Part shown: positions 34,407-42,656 of the stretch, one piece after another
Layout: every line of letters starts with the position of its first letter
How positions within the stretch are numbered: the first letter of the stretch is position 1
Source of the DNA: Bacilli bacterium
GTDB taxonomy: Bacteria; Bacillota_I; Bacilli_A; RFN20; CAG-826
DNA: 64,000 nucleotides
Direction: 5' to 3'
Assembly (NCBI GenBank): GCA_024408505.1
Contig: JAKSUZ010000004.1
Span: forward strand, 17,368 to 81,367
The notes under the pieces: model-generated
Database searches by the model: none
Seen by the model: only the letters and a program-made list of their open reading frames with translations
What the model was told of the DNA's origin: nothing
Program-made: the position numbers and the translations under genes

Positions 34407-36131
34407 TTAAACTTTCTTCTTATCCTTAATCGTATCTAATACTAATTTAATAAATTCGTCTTGTTTAACGGTGGTTTGAGCTTGTTCGCCAAACTTACGA
34501 TAAGTAAGAGTCTTATTATCTCTTTCTTTATCGCCAATCACGACGGTATAAGGAACTTTCATTACTTGAGCGTTTCTTAAACGATAACCGAGTTTTTCAT
34601 TACTATCATCTAATTTCGCGCGGATATGAAGTTTCTTCATTTCTTCTACAACGTGTTTAGCGTGTTGTAAATGGAACTGATTATTAACGGGTAACACTCT
34701 TACTTGTTCTGGGCATAACCAAACCGGGAATGCACCGCCATAGTGCTCAATTAAAATGCCGATGAATCTTTCGATTGATCCAAATAATGCTCTATGGAGC
34801 ATAATTGGTCTTACTTTATTGTTATTTTCATCAACATAAGTTAAATCAAATCTTTCTGGAAGATTCATATCAAGTTGAATCGTGCCGCATTGCCAAATCC
34901 GATTCATCGAATCACGAATCTTAAAATCAAGTTTAGGACCATAGAAGGCACCATCGCCCTTGTTGATTTTATATTGTTTACCACTAGCTTTAATGGCTTC
35001 TTCTAGAATCTTTTCGGATTCATTCCAAATCTTAATATCACCAATGTATTTGTTTTCTGGACGAGTGGATAATTCAATCGTGTAATCTAGATTAAATAAA
35101 GAATACATCTCATCATAAAGCTTGAGCATCTTTTTAATTTCATCTTGAAGTTGATCTTTCCGGCAGAAGATATGCGCATCATCTTGCGTAAAGGTTCTAA
35201 CCCGGAATAAACCGGCGAGCGCTCCGCTTGCTTCGTTTCTATGTACTAAACCAAGTTCGCCCATTCTAATTGGTAAATCTTTATAAGAATGTAAGACATT
35301 TTTATAAATGAGCATACCGCCTGGGCAGTTCATTGGTTTAATCGCAAATTCTTTATCTTCAATTTTAGAAGTATACATGTTGTCTTTATAATTCGTCCAG
35401 TGTCCGCTAGTAATCCAAAGTTCTTTACTTAACATAATTGGAGTTCTAACAAAGACATAGCCTTCTTCGGTGTGTCTTTCGTACCAATAATTTTCTAATT
35501 CATTTCTAAGAATCATTCCACGTGGTAACCAGAATGGGAAACCTGGACCGAATTCGGATATCATAAATAATCCGAGCTCTTTACCTAGTTTTCGGTGGTC
35601 ACGTGCTTTTCGATCTTCAAGAAGTTTTAAATATGCATCTAATTCTTCTTTAGTCTTCGCACTTGTACCATATATTCTTGTGAGTTGTTTATTCTTACTA
35701 TCACCACGCCAATAAGCGCCTGCTAAACTGAGAAGTTTAAAGTGTTTAAGATTTCCAGTATATCCTACATGTGGACCGCGACATAAATCAGTGAAGTCGC
35801 CTTGTTCATATATACTGATTTTTTCATCATCTTTTAATTCTTTGATAAGTTCAATCTTATAGGGATTATCTTTAAATAATTTTAAAGCTTCATCTTTACT
35901 AATTTCTTTACGAACAATTTTGATATTCTCTTTAACAATCTTTTTCATTTCCGCTTCAATCTTAGCGAAATCGTTTTCCGTTAAAACGACATCATTAAAA
36001 TCAATATCATAATAAAAGCCTTCTTCAATGCTTGGCCCAATCGCAAATAATGCTTTTGGATAAAGACGATGAATCGCATGCGCTAATAAATGCGCGGTTG
36101 AATGATTAAGAATATCTTTTGTAATTTCCAT
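34407..36131 (-). CDS. thrS: Threonyl-tRNA synthetase lacking the TGS domain
   Basis: 574-aa class II aminoacyl-tRNA synthetase. The protein begins directly with the editing-domain segment STAHLLAHAIHRLYP, so the usual about 60-residue N-terminal TGS domain is absent, as also in mycoplasma ThrS. The catalytic core has MNCPGG (zinc Cys), FRVRTFTQDDAHIFC (motif 2 region), and LHRALFGSIERFIGIL (motif 3). The C-terminal anticodon-binding domain contains WLCPEQVRVLPV. It lies 5 nt after pfkA, so both are co-transcribed. No T-box leader is seen next to the gene. Confidence 0.95.
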   Translation of the reverse strand: MEITKDILNHSTAHLLAHAIHRLYPKALFAIGPSIEEGFYYDIDFNDVVLTENDFAKIEAEMKKIVKENIKIVRKEISKDEALKLFKDNPYKIELIKELKDDEKISIYEQGDFTDLCRGPHVGYTGNLKHFKLLSLAGAYWRGDSKNKQLTRIYGTSAKTKEELDAYLKLLEDRKARDHRKLGKELGLFMISEFGPGFPFWLPRGMILRNELENYWYERHTEEGYVFVRTPIMLSKELWITSGHWTNYKDNMYTSKIEDKEFAIKPMNCPGGMLIYKNVLHSYKDLPIRMGELGLVHRNEASGALAGLFRVRTFTQDDAHIFCRKDQLQDEIKKMLKLYDEMYSLFNLDYTIELSTRPENKYIGDIKIWNESEKILEEAIKASGKQYKINKGDGAFYGPKLDFKIRDSMNRIWQCGTIQLDMNLPERFDLTYVDENNNKVRPIMLHRALFGSIERFIGILIEHYGGAFPVWLCPEQVRVLPVNNQFHLQHAKHVVEEMKKLHIRAKLDDSNEKLGYRLRNAQVMKVPYTVVIGDKERDNKTLTYRKFGEQAQTTVKQDEFIKLVLDTIKDKKKV

Positions 36132-36136
36132 AAAAC

Positions 36137-37099
36137 TTATTTTAGTAAATCAATTAAGCGAAGTAAATTCATATGCTTATCACGAGGAAGTTGAAGTGCT
36201 TCATAAATATCATAATGAACAACTTTATTGTTCACTAGACCCACACAAAGTCCGCCTTTACCTTCCATAATTAAATCAATTGCGTGTGCACCAAGTCGAG
36301 CGGCTAACACTCTATCTTGCGCGCTTGGAGATCCGCCTCTTTGGATTCTTCCTAATACTTCTACTCTACTTTCATATCCGGTTTCTTTTTGAATTTTTTC
36401 GTTTAAGATACGAGTATCTGGATAAATATTTTCACTGATGATAATCATAATGTGTTGTTTACCCGCTTTCTTCCATTCTTTTAAATTCTCGATAATTTGA
36501 TTATCGCTAATTGGATGATCAGGAGTGATAATCATATCAACGCCTTCGGCGATTCCAGAAAACAGTGCAAGGTCACCACAATGACGCCCCATAACTTCAA
36601 TAATAGAACAACGGGAATGAGATTCAGTAGTGTCTCTAATTTTATCGGTACATTCAATAATGGTATTTAAACAAGTATCAAAACCAATCGTATAGTCGGT
36701 TGATGCAATATCATTATCAATCGTGCCTGGAACGCCAATACAATTAATTCCCATTTCGGTTAACTTCTTCGCACCCATATAGGTACCATCACCACCGATA
36801 CACACTAAGGCATCGATTTTATGTTTCTTTAATTGTTCAACGGCTTTCTTTCTAACGGCTTCATCTTTAAATCCAGGTAAACGAGCGCTTTTTAAAATCG
36901 TACCACCATGAGAAATGATTTCACTAACACCAGAACGATCAACTTTCTCAATATTACCTTCAACTAAGCCTTTATATCCTTCATAAACAAAATACATTTC
37001 GCATCCGTTCCTTAAACCAGCACGAACGACCGCACGGATTGCTGCATTCATGCCTGGGGCATCGCCACCACTTGTGAGAACACCAACTTTTTTTGCCAT
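36137..37099 (-). CDS. pfkA: ATP-dependent 6-phosphofructokinase
   Basis: 320-aa glycolytic kinase making fructose 1,6-bisphosphate. Seen: TSGGDAPGMNAAIRAVVR (ATP site), GGDGTYMGAKKL, GTIDNDIASTDYTIGF with catalytic Asp, EVMGRHCGDLAL, and LGRIQRGGSPSAQDR. Typical bacterial PfkA length. Heads a pfkA-thrS operon; the SD is weak (AGAGG). The upstream region contains hairpin element copy 2, shared with the divergent coiled-coil gene. Confidence 0.97.
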   Translation of the reverse strand: MAKKVGVLTSGGDAPGMNAAIRAVVRAGLRNGCEMYFVYEGYKGLVEGNIEKVDRSGVSEIISHGGTILKSARLPGFKDEAVRKKAVEQLKKHKIDALVCIGGDGTYMGAKKLTEMGINCIGVPGTIDNDIASTDYTIGFDTCLNTIIECTDKIRDTTESHSRCSIIEVMGRHCGDLALFSGIAEGVDMIITPDHPISDNQIIENLKEWKKAGKQHIMIIISENIYPDTRILNEKIQKETGYESRVEVLGRIQRGGSPSAQDRVLAARLGAHAIDLIMEGKGGLCVGLVNNKVVHYDIYEALQLPRDKHMNLLRLIDLLK

Positions 37100-37162
37100 G
37101 ATAAAACCTCTACTAAGTAAAATTATAGACCTTTTTATTTTACAAATAAAACGATAAATAAA

Positions 37163-37232
37163 AAAGTTAACCAGATGAGTGAATTGGTTAACATTTTCTA
37201 AAGCTCGAAAAATTATATTTATTTTATAAATA
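37163..37232. repeat. Dispersed hairpin element, copy 2
   Basis: Second copy of the block at 34313-34382. AGTTAACCA, loop GATGAGTGAAT and TGGTTAACA form a 9-bp inverted repeat with one mismatch, followed by the same AT-rich tail. It lies between the divergent pfkA and the coiled-coil gene, here upstream of both. Confidence 0.6.
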
Positions 37233-37241
37233 AATATTCTT

Positions 37242-37260
37242 ATCCTCCGTGAGGATTTTT
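37242..37260 (+). terminator. Terminator-like hairpin in the leader of the coiled-coil gene
   Basis: ATCCTC, loop CGT, GAGGAT and TTTT (37242-37260). No plus-strand gene ends upstream, so it would act as an attenuator of the coiled-coil gene or stop stray transcription. A diverged version of this leader lies before the decayed copy near 50850. Confidence 0.5.
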
Positions 37261-37314
37261 AACCCTTTTTGTTAAGTATATAGGAGGGCATTATTCCTTA
37301 AAGGAGGTGAAAAT

Positions 37315-37647
37315 ATGCCCATAAACTATAAAGATTTACTTCTAAAAGAAGTCAAAGAATTATTTAAGAAATTACCACCGAACGTAAGAATAAGGGTGTA
37401 TTATGATGATATGGGTAAGAGTAAATACACATTGAATGAGCTTGGTTCGAGAGTAGACAAACTTGAATTAAGGATGAATCGGATAGAATCTAAACTAGAT
37501 CAAATCGGCGATGCTTTGTTTGAGTTTATTAAGACTACTAACGCTCGTTTTGATAGTTTAGAAAAAGATGTAAAAGATATTAATGCTCGTCTTGATTACA
37601 TTGTTCAAGCGAATAATTTAAAAGACTTGCCTAGAAACAAAAAATAA
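37315..37647 (+). CDS. Small coiled-coil protein, DUF16-like
   Basis: 110-aa soluble protein. After an N-terminal helical part (LLKEVKELFKKLPPNVRIRV) the region from about residue 40 to 100 is a regular coiled coil: NELGSRVDKLELRMNRIESK, KTTNARFDSLEKDVKDINAR. The RFDSLE-type repeat recalls the multi-copy DUF16 proteins of mycoplasmas; true relationship is uncertain. Very strong SD AAAGGAGGTGA. A decayed second copy lies at 50634-50830, so this is a small gene family. Function unknown; oligomerisation is likely. Confidence 0.75.
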   Translation: MPINYKDLLLKEVKELFKKLPPNVRIRVYYDDMGKSKYTLNELGSRVDKLELRMNRIESKLDQIGDALFEFIKTTNARFDSLEKDVKDINARLDYIVQANNLKDLPRNKK

Positions 37648-37652
37648 AATTT

Positions 37653-37715
37653 TGTGGATAATTGTGGAAAACTTTTAAAATTCCTTTAGGAATGGCACTT
37701 TTTCATTGTGGATAA
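37653..37715. promoter_or_regulatory. Cluster of DnaA boxes upstream of dnaB-dnaI
   Basis: Two perfect 9-mers TGTGGATAA (37653-37661 and 37707-37715), the complement of the consensus DnaA box TTATCCACA, plus a near match TGTGGAAAA at 37663-37671. All have the same orientation, within 63 bp, in the 154-nt gap before dnaB. Either DnaA controls helicase-loader expression or this is a secondary DnaA-binding site. Confidence 0.7.
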
Positions 37716-37780
37716 CTTTCCCCAAGCGCCCTAAAATTAGGATTTTTCCTAAAGTTTATTAGAAATAAAAGTTTGGATTA

Positions 37781-37789
37781 TGCTATGAT
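37781..37789 (+). promoter_or_regulatory. Extended -10 promoter of dnaB-dnaI
   Basis: TGC then TATGAT (37784-37789). The dnaB ATG is 12 nt past it with no Shine-Dalgarno sequence in between (TTTACTCACATT), so the predicted leader is about 5-6 nt. Confidence 0.5.
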
Positions 37790-37801
37790 TTTACTCACAT
37801 T

Positions 37802-39055
37802 ATGAATTACGTTGGCAGTAAGGATTTTTTAGAAGTAATTGGTGAAAGTATTATCAGTAATGTTGATATTGATGTGGTCACCCGTTTATATCAACCGCTT
37901 ATTGGTTATAAAGCATCTATGCTTTATTTAACACTGGTTAATTATATCAATTACCAAGAAGGTGAAATCCTTAACCACGAAAATATTTTTAAGATTATGC
38001 AGATTGATCCAGGTGATTTTCTTAATGCTAGAAAGGCACTTGAAGCGTGTGGATTAATGAAGACTTATCTTAAGCTTAGTGAAGATGCTAAACATTATAC
38101 CTATATTATTTATGCTCCTAAGTCGCCTAAAGATTTCTTTAGTGATGTTCTCTTTAAAGGATTATTAGTTAGATATATTGGTGAAAAAGAAGCGATGAAA
38201 TTAGCGCTTCACTATAAAGTGGATGTTGATTTAAAAGGCGCGAAAGATATTTCAGCTAACTTTGTAGAAGTATTTCAACCCGATTTAGATGATGAAAGCT
38301 TTGACGCTAAGATGCCGACTAACTTAAAAGATACTAAAGCGCTTAAAGTTGATACCGAATTCTCTTTTGAAGATTTCTTCACGCATTTAAAGACCGCAAT
38401 GATGATAAAAGAAGATGCTTTCTCTAAAGAAGAATGTGATGAGATTGAAAGAATTGCGACTTTATATGGATTAGATACCATCACTACTTGTGACATAGTT
38501 GCGCAATCTTATGATGACACAAAGAAAAAGGGCTTCCGTTTAGATACAATCAGCTTTAAAGAAAGAGCAATTGCCCAAGCAAAGTATTCACCAATTATTA
38601 AAAAGAGTAATGAAAATAAACGTTATATTAAGATTTCGGGTAAAACTGCATTAGCGGATGAAATCCGTTTAATGGAAACTTTATCGCCAAAATTATTCTT
38701 ACAGGAGAAACAAGACGGCGCGCCTCCAGTAACCGCGGATCTTAATTTACTAAATTATTTAAATGAAGTAATGCAATTAAATAAAGCAACGATTAATGCT
38801 TTAATTTCTTATTCGCTCAAGATGTGCAATAACCGTTTAATTAAAACTTATGTTGAAAAAGTAGCAGCGACTCTTAAACGCGCCAAGATTAATACTGCGC
38901 TTGATGCGATTAACTTTTTAAACGAAAAGAATGATAAACCCAAGAAATCATTTAACAAAGTTAAAAATGATAAACCAGCGCCCGTTAAAGACGATGATAG
39001 TTTTGATGAGGCGGAGTATGATAAATTACTCAAAGATATCGGAGAGGATAAATAA
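37802..39055 (+). CDS. dnaB: Replication initiation and membrane attachment protein DnaB (Firmicutes type)
   Basis: 417-aa helicase co-loader, not the replicative helicase. The N-terminal winged-helix part (DVVTRLYQPLIGYKASMLYLTL) and the C-terminal DnaD/DnaB-like helical domain (LLNYLNEVMQLNKATINALISY) are seen. A Lys/Asp-rich tail follows. Shorter than the about 470 aa of Bacillus. Immediately followed by dnaI, as in Firmicutes. DnaA boxes lie in the upstream gap, and no ribosome-binding site is visible. Confidence 0.88.
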   Translation: MNYVGSKDFLEVIGESIISNVDIDVVTRLYQPLIGYKASMLYLTLVNYINYQEGEILNHENIFKIMQIDPGDFLNARKALEACGLMKTYLKLSEDAKHYTYIIYAPKSPKDFFSDVLFKGLLVRYIGEKEAMKLALHYKVDVDLKGAKDISANFVEVFQPDLDDESFDAKMPTNLKDTKALKVDTEFSFEDFFTHLKTAMMIKEDAFSKEECDEIERIATLYGLDTITTCDIVAQSYDDTKKKGFRLDTISFKERAIAQAKYSPIIKKSNENKRYIKISGKTALADEIRLMETLSPKLFLQEKQDGAPPVTADLNLLNYLNEVMQLNKATINALISYSLKMCNNRLIKTYVEKVAATLKRAKINTALDAINFLNEKNDKPKKSFNKVKNDKPAPVKDDDSFDEAEYDKLLKDIGEDK

Positions 39056-39057
39056 CT

Positions 39058-39963
39058 ATGGATTTTAAGTTATTAAAGAGCGATAAACAAATTAAAGAAA
39101 ACGCGGGTATCAAAAAGATGATCAGCGAAATGTTTTCTGAGATTAAAAAAGATAAAGAATTAATGACTTATTTAAAAAAACTTGGTATTGAAGATGAAGA
39201 GTTTATTAGAAATAATGTTGCAACCATCATGTTAGTGAAAGATGATTTAGATTACTGTCGTAAATGCCCAGGTTTCACGAATTGTAATAAACCTCATCAT
39301 CACTATGTATTTACTTTAAATTACGATGGTAAGAATATTGGTAAAGCCTTAAAACCTTGTAATTTAAAGATTAAAGATGAAAAGATTAATGAATCGTATT
39401 TAATTCGTGACTTCCCAGATGCGTGGAGAGAAATGACAGTTGCTAAACTTGATAAATCAAAAGTTAGAATGCCATTAATCAAACGCTATAAAGAAGCGCT
39501 TGAGACCACAAGAAATTGGATTTATATTACTGGATCGCACCGTTCTGGTAAATCAATTGCCGCAGCAGCGATCCTTAATGGATTCATCAAACTAAAGAAA
39601 GGTCGCGGAGCGTTCTTAAATTATCCTGAGAGAGCAAGAGAGCTCCAAGATTACACTTATAATAATAAAGATGATTTTAATAGTCTTATCCAATTATATT
39701 CAACCGTTGATTATTTAGTAATCGATAACTTTGGTAACGAATATAAAAGTGAATATGTTCGTGACTCTATTACCTTAGCGATCCTTAATGAACGCGCGCG
39801 TAGGGGACTGGTTACTATCTTCACAAGCGAATTTGATTTTGATGATATCTCTTATATGTATGCACTTAACCAAGCAGGAAGAGCACGTGGTAAGCAACTT
39901 AAAAATTTACTAACGGATTACGCAGTAACTCCAATTGATATTTCAAGTGCGCCGATTTATTAA
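39058..39963 (+). CDS. dnaI: Primosomal helicase loader DnaI
   Basis: 301-aa AAA+ ATPase that loads the replicative helicase. The N-terminal domain has a Cys/His set CRKCPGFTNCNKPHHHY likely to bind zinc. Walker A is GSHRSGKS (residues around 160), Walker B is YLVIDNF, and the sensor region is FTSEFDF. It starts 2 nt after dnaB, with GGAGAGG in the dnaB end as ribosome-binding site. Confidence 0.92.
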   Translation: MDFKLLKSDKQIKENAGIKKMISEMFSEIKKDKELMTYLKKLGIEDEEFIRNNVATIMLVKDDLDYCRKCPGFTNCNKPHHHYVFTLNYDGKNIGKALKPCNLKIKDEKINESYLIRDFPDAWREMTVAKLDKSKVRMPLIKRYKEALETTRNWIYITGSHRSGKSIAAAAILNGFIKLKKGRGAFLNYPERARELQDYTYNNKDDFNSLIQLYSTVDYLVIDNFGNEYKSEYVRDSITLAILNERARRGLVTIFTSEFDFDDISYMYALNQAGRARGKQLKNLLTDYAVTPIDISSAPIY

Positions 39964-39997
39964 TTATTTTCTTGTATAATATAGTTAGGAGATATGT

Positions 39998-41296
39998 ATG
40001 AAGACTAACAAATTATTTGTTTTGGCGTTAAGTATGCCTTTACTTTTAACCGGACTTACAAGTTGTGGTGCAAAGCACCAAATGAAACACGAAGATTTTA
40101 TTAAGGATCAAAAATTAGATTACCTATATGATGTTACCTATAACGATTATAGTTGGGATGATGTCACTAATTGGATGAATAGTCCAAAGAATGCTAATCC
40201 TAATCAAGGCGCATTTGGCTGTTCCAGCATTCATTTTGGTAATTTCTATGGTCGTAGTTTCGATTTTTGTTTTACAACTATGAACGAATTCTTAGTCAAA
40301 ACCAAAAATGAAAATGGTCACTTTGCCAGCATCGGTATATCAATTGCGGATTGTAATGTAGATGAAGCTAGAATTCAAAAAATTATCAATGGCGAAGGCG
40401 ATGAAAATGATAAAACGATTGAAAAATTAATTCCTTTTGGAATGGTTGACGGCATTAATGAGAATGGCGTTGTGTGTAACACAAATGTAGTGCCTGCTCA
40501 TGACTTAGATCCATTAGAAGGTCAAGAAGAATATCATACGATTGGCACCAATCCTGGTAAAGAAGATTTGTTCTATCAATTTATGCCACGTTTTATTTTA
40601 GATAACGCCACTAGCGCAAAACATGCAGTTCAATTATTAAGAGAACGCAATCTAACTGCGGTTAACAAAAAGGGTGAAGTATGTGATTTATTTGGTGTAG
40701 CTAAAATGGGTTATGAATTACACTGCATGATCGCTGATAAAGACGAAACCTATGTAATAGAAATGGTTGATAATCAAATGATTGTACTTAAATCAGGATC
40801 ACATGTTATGACTAATTATTATCTTTCTAACTGCACTTCTACTGGTCAAGGTTTTGAAAGATATACCGTTCTATTTGATCATTGGCAAGTTTGGAACAAC
40901 GCTAAAACAGATGAAGAAAAATGTAGTTTAGATAAAATGAAAACTGCCATTCACGATGTTATGTATTCAGAAGCTTATAATCCTAATTTGCATCCGGAAG
41001 GTGTCGCAAATTGTCCGAAATGGCCAACCGAGTTTGCGGGTAGCGGAGTACCTTTTTATAAAGCTCAAGAAGAATGTCAAAAACGTTGGGATCATGGTCT
41101 TAAAAGTGACTTAGAGAGAAACTACGAAAAAGTAAATAGTGAAAAAGGGCGCGAATCAAAGTCAGGTCCTGCTGTTCCTTGGATTTCAACCCATGCTGAA
41201 GTGTTTGATATTGAAAATAAAACACTCCATTTGGTGACACAAGAAAAAGAGCAAGAGGGTTTATATGACTTTAAACCTTATACTATAATACTATAG
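39998..41296 (+). CDS. Secreted choloylglycine hydrolase-like (Ntn) amidase lipoprotein
   Basis: 432-aa lipoprotein, lipobox LTSC at about residue 24. The segment GAFGCSSIHFGNFYGRSFDF matches the N-terminal-nucleophile Cys and GR-FDF pattern of choloylglycine hydrolases and related linear amide hydrolases; the Cys (about residue 71) would need exposure by autocleavage. Further family-like features: GINENGVVCNTNVVP and the later MTNYYLSN segment. About 45 residues lie between lipid anchor and nucleophile. Possible substrates are bile salts, N-acyl amino acids or peptide amides; none can be chosen. A TATAAT box and AGGAG precede the ATG. Converges with the mutM-coaE gene with a 6-nt overlap. 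Confidence 0.72.
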   Translation: MKTNKLFVLALSMPLLLTGLTSCGAKHQMKHEDFIKDQKLDYLYDVTYNDYSWDDVTNWMNSPKNANPNQGAFGCSSIHFGNFYGRSFDFCFTTMNEFLVKTKNENGHFASIGISIADCNVDEARIQKIINGEGDENDKTIEKLIPFGMVDGINENGVVCNTNVVPAHDLDPLEGQEEYHTIGTNPGKEDLFYQFMPRFILDNATSAKHAVQLLRERNLTAVNKKGEVCDLFGVAKMGYELHCMIADKDETYVIEMVDNQMIVLKSGSHVMTNYYLSNCTSTGQGFERYTVLFDHWQVWNNAKTDEEKCSLDKMKTAIHDVMYSEAYNPNLHPEGVANCPKWPTEFAGSGVPFYKAQEECQKRWDHGLKSDLERNYEKVNSEKGRESKSGPAVPWISTHAEVFDIENKTLHLVTQEKEQEGLYDFKPYTIIL

Positions 41297-42655
41297 CTTA
41301 GAAATCTTTTTAACTGCGTTAATAAAACTATTAAGCGACTGATTGTTAGAAATAACATAGGTCGCTTTATTTTTATAATGATTAAAGTCTAACGCCTTGT
41401 TGATGTTTAATTGTGCATTAGCCTTCTTGCCACGATTATTAATTAATGACTTATTTTTGTTAGATAAGATTAATAAAGTTTCGTCCATCATTGAATCAAA
41501 GTTAGCCTGAAATAATAATGGAACTTCAATTGCTAAATATCCTTTATGAGTATTAATAAAGTCTTGAATATCTTTCTTCACTAGTGGATGTAAAATGTTC
41601 TCTAATTTCTTAAGTTTGTTTGGATTATTAGAAACAATCTTTCTTATTTCTTCTTTTTTATATGTATTAAAGATTTTCTTTAATTCAGCTTGAATTTTTT
41701 TATTTAGATAAAACTTATTTATCACTTCATCTGCGCTATAGGTGAGATAGCCTAATTTCTTAAGGGTATTTAATGCAGTCGACTTGCCTACACTTACTGG
41801 GCCAGTAATTCCTAAAACATATTTATCGGTTTTAAGTTTTTGACATTTAGGACAATAAGTAGTGCCTCGTCCACCGATTTTAATTTTCACTAGAGTAGTG
41901 CCGCAACCTTCACAAGGTTTTCCTTTCTTACCATATACTTTTAAGAACTTTTGGAATTCGCCAGAATGTCCTTTATCCCAATGAAATGAGAATACGGTTG
42001 TGCCATTATGCTTGATTGCCATTATTAATACATCTTTTGCATGTTTTAAAATATTAGCGACATCGCTTCTACTTAATAAATTAGCTTTGCTAAGCGGTGA
42101 AATATGAGCGCGATATAAAGTTTCATCAACATAAATATTTCCTAAGCCTGCAACAATTGTTTGATCAAGCAAAGTCTCTTTAATGGTGCGGTGTGATTTA
42201 TGAATCTCCTTATATACTTCATCGATATTAATATTTTGATCAATGGGTTCTACTCCGATTTTAGATAATGGTAAAACTTTTAGATAATCTTTTTTATTTC
42301 TAATCGCAAGCCAACCAAAGCAACGTGAATCATCAAAGTTTAAAATGCTTCCATCTTTAAATGTAAACAATACTCTTAAGTATTTACTTTTATTTTTAAG
42401 AGAATCACCTGGAATAAACTTTCCTTCCATACCTAAATGACCAAGCATATTTTGATTACCGCTTAATTCAAAGATTAAATATTTAGCCTTGCGCTTAATA
42501 TCAATAATCTTTTTATTCTTTAAAGCATTAATAAATGCTTGTTCATTTCCTTCAACAATATTTTTGTGAATGATTTTAACATCCTTAAAAGTGCGGCCTT
42601 TAACGCTTTTAAGTAATCCTCTTCTAACCGTTTCAACTTCTGGAAGTTCTGGCAT
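41291..42655 (-). CDS. Fusion: formamidopyrimidine-DNA glycosylase (MutM) and dephospho-CoA kinase (CoaE)
   Basis: 454-aa single reading frame. Start at ATG 42655 gives the obligatory MPELPEVE with catalytic Pro2; an upstream in-frame ATG overlaps polA. Residues 1-278 form complete MutM: AGLGNIYVDETLY (helix-two-turn-helix) and a C-terminal zinc finger CEGCG ... CPKCQ with GGRGTTYC. Without a stop it continues into CoaE, residues 279-454: P-loop GPVSVGKST, SADEVI, LHPLV and EVPLLFQA. CoaE part is 176 aa, slightly short. The order polA-mutM-coaE is usual in Firmicutes, so the fusion likely arose by loss of a stop between neighbours. Oxidised-base repair and CoA synthesis would be joined. Confidence 0.88.
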   Translation of the reverse strand: MPELPEVETVRRGLLKSVKGRTFKDVKIIHKNIVEGNEQAFINALKNKKIIDIKRKAKYLIFELSGNQNMLGHLGMEGKFIPGDSLKNKSKYLRVLFTFKDGSILNFDDSRCFGWLAIRNKKDYLKVLPLSKIGVEPIDQNINIDEVYKEIHKSHRTIKETLLDQTIVAGLGNIYVDETLYRAHISPLSKANLLSRSDVANILKHAKDVLIMAIKHNGTTVFSFHWDKGHSGEFQKFLKVYGKKGKPCEGCGTTLVKIKIGGRGTTYCPKCQKLKTDKYVLGITGPVSVGKSTALNTLKKLGYLTYSADEVINKFYLNKKIQAELKKIFNTYKKEEIRKIVSNNPNKLKKLENILHPLVKKDIQDFINTHKGYLAIEVPLLFQANFDSMMDETLLILSNKNKSLINNRGKKANAQLNINKALDFNHYKNKATYVISNNQSLNSFINAVKKISKL

Positions 42656-42656
42656 A

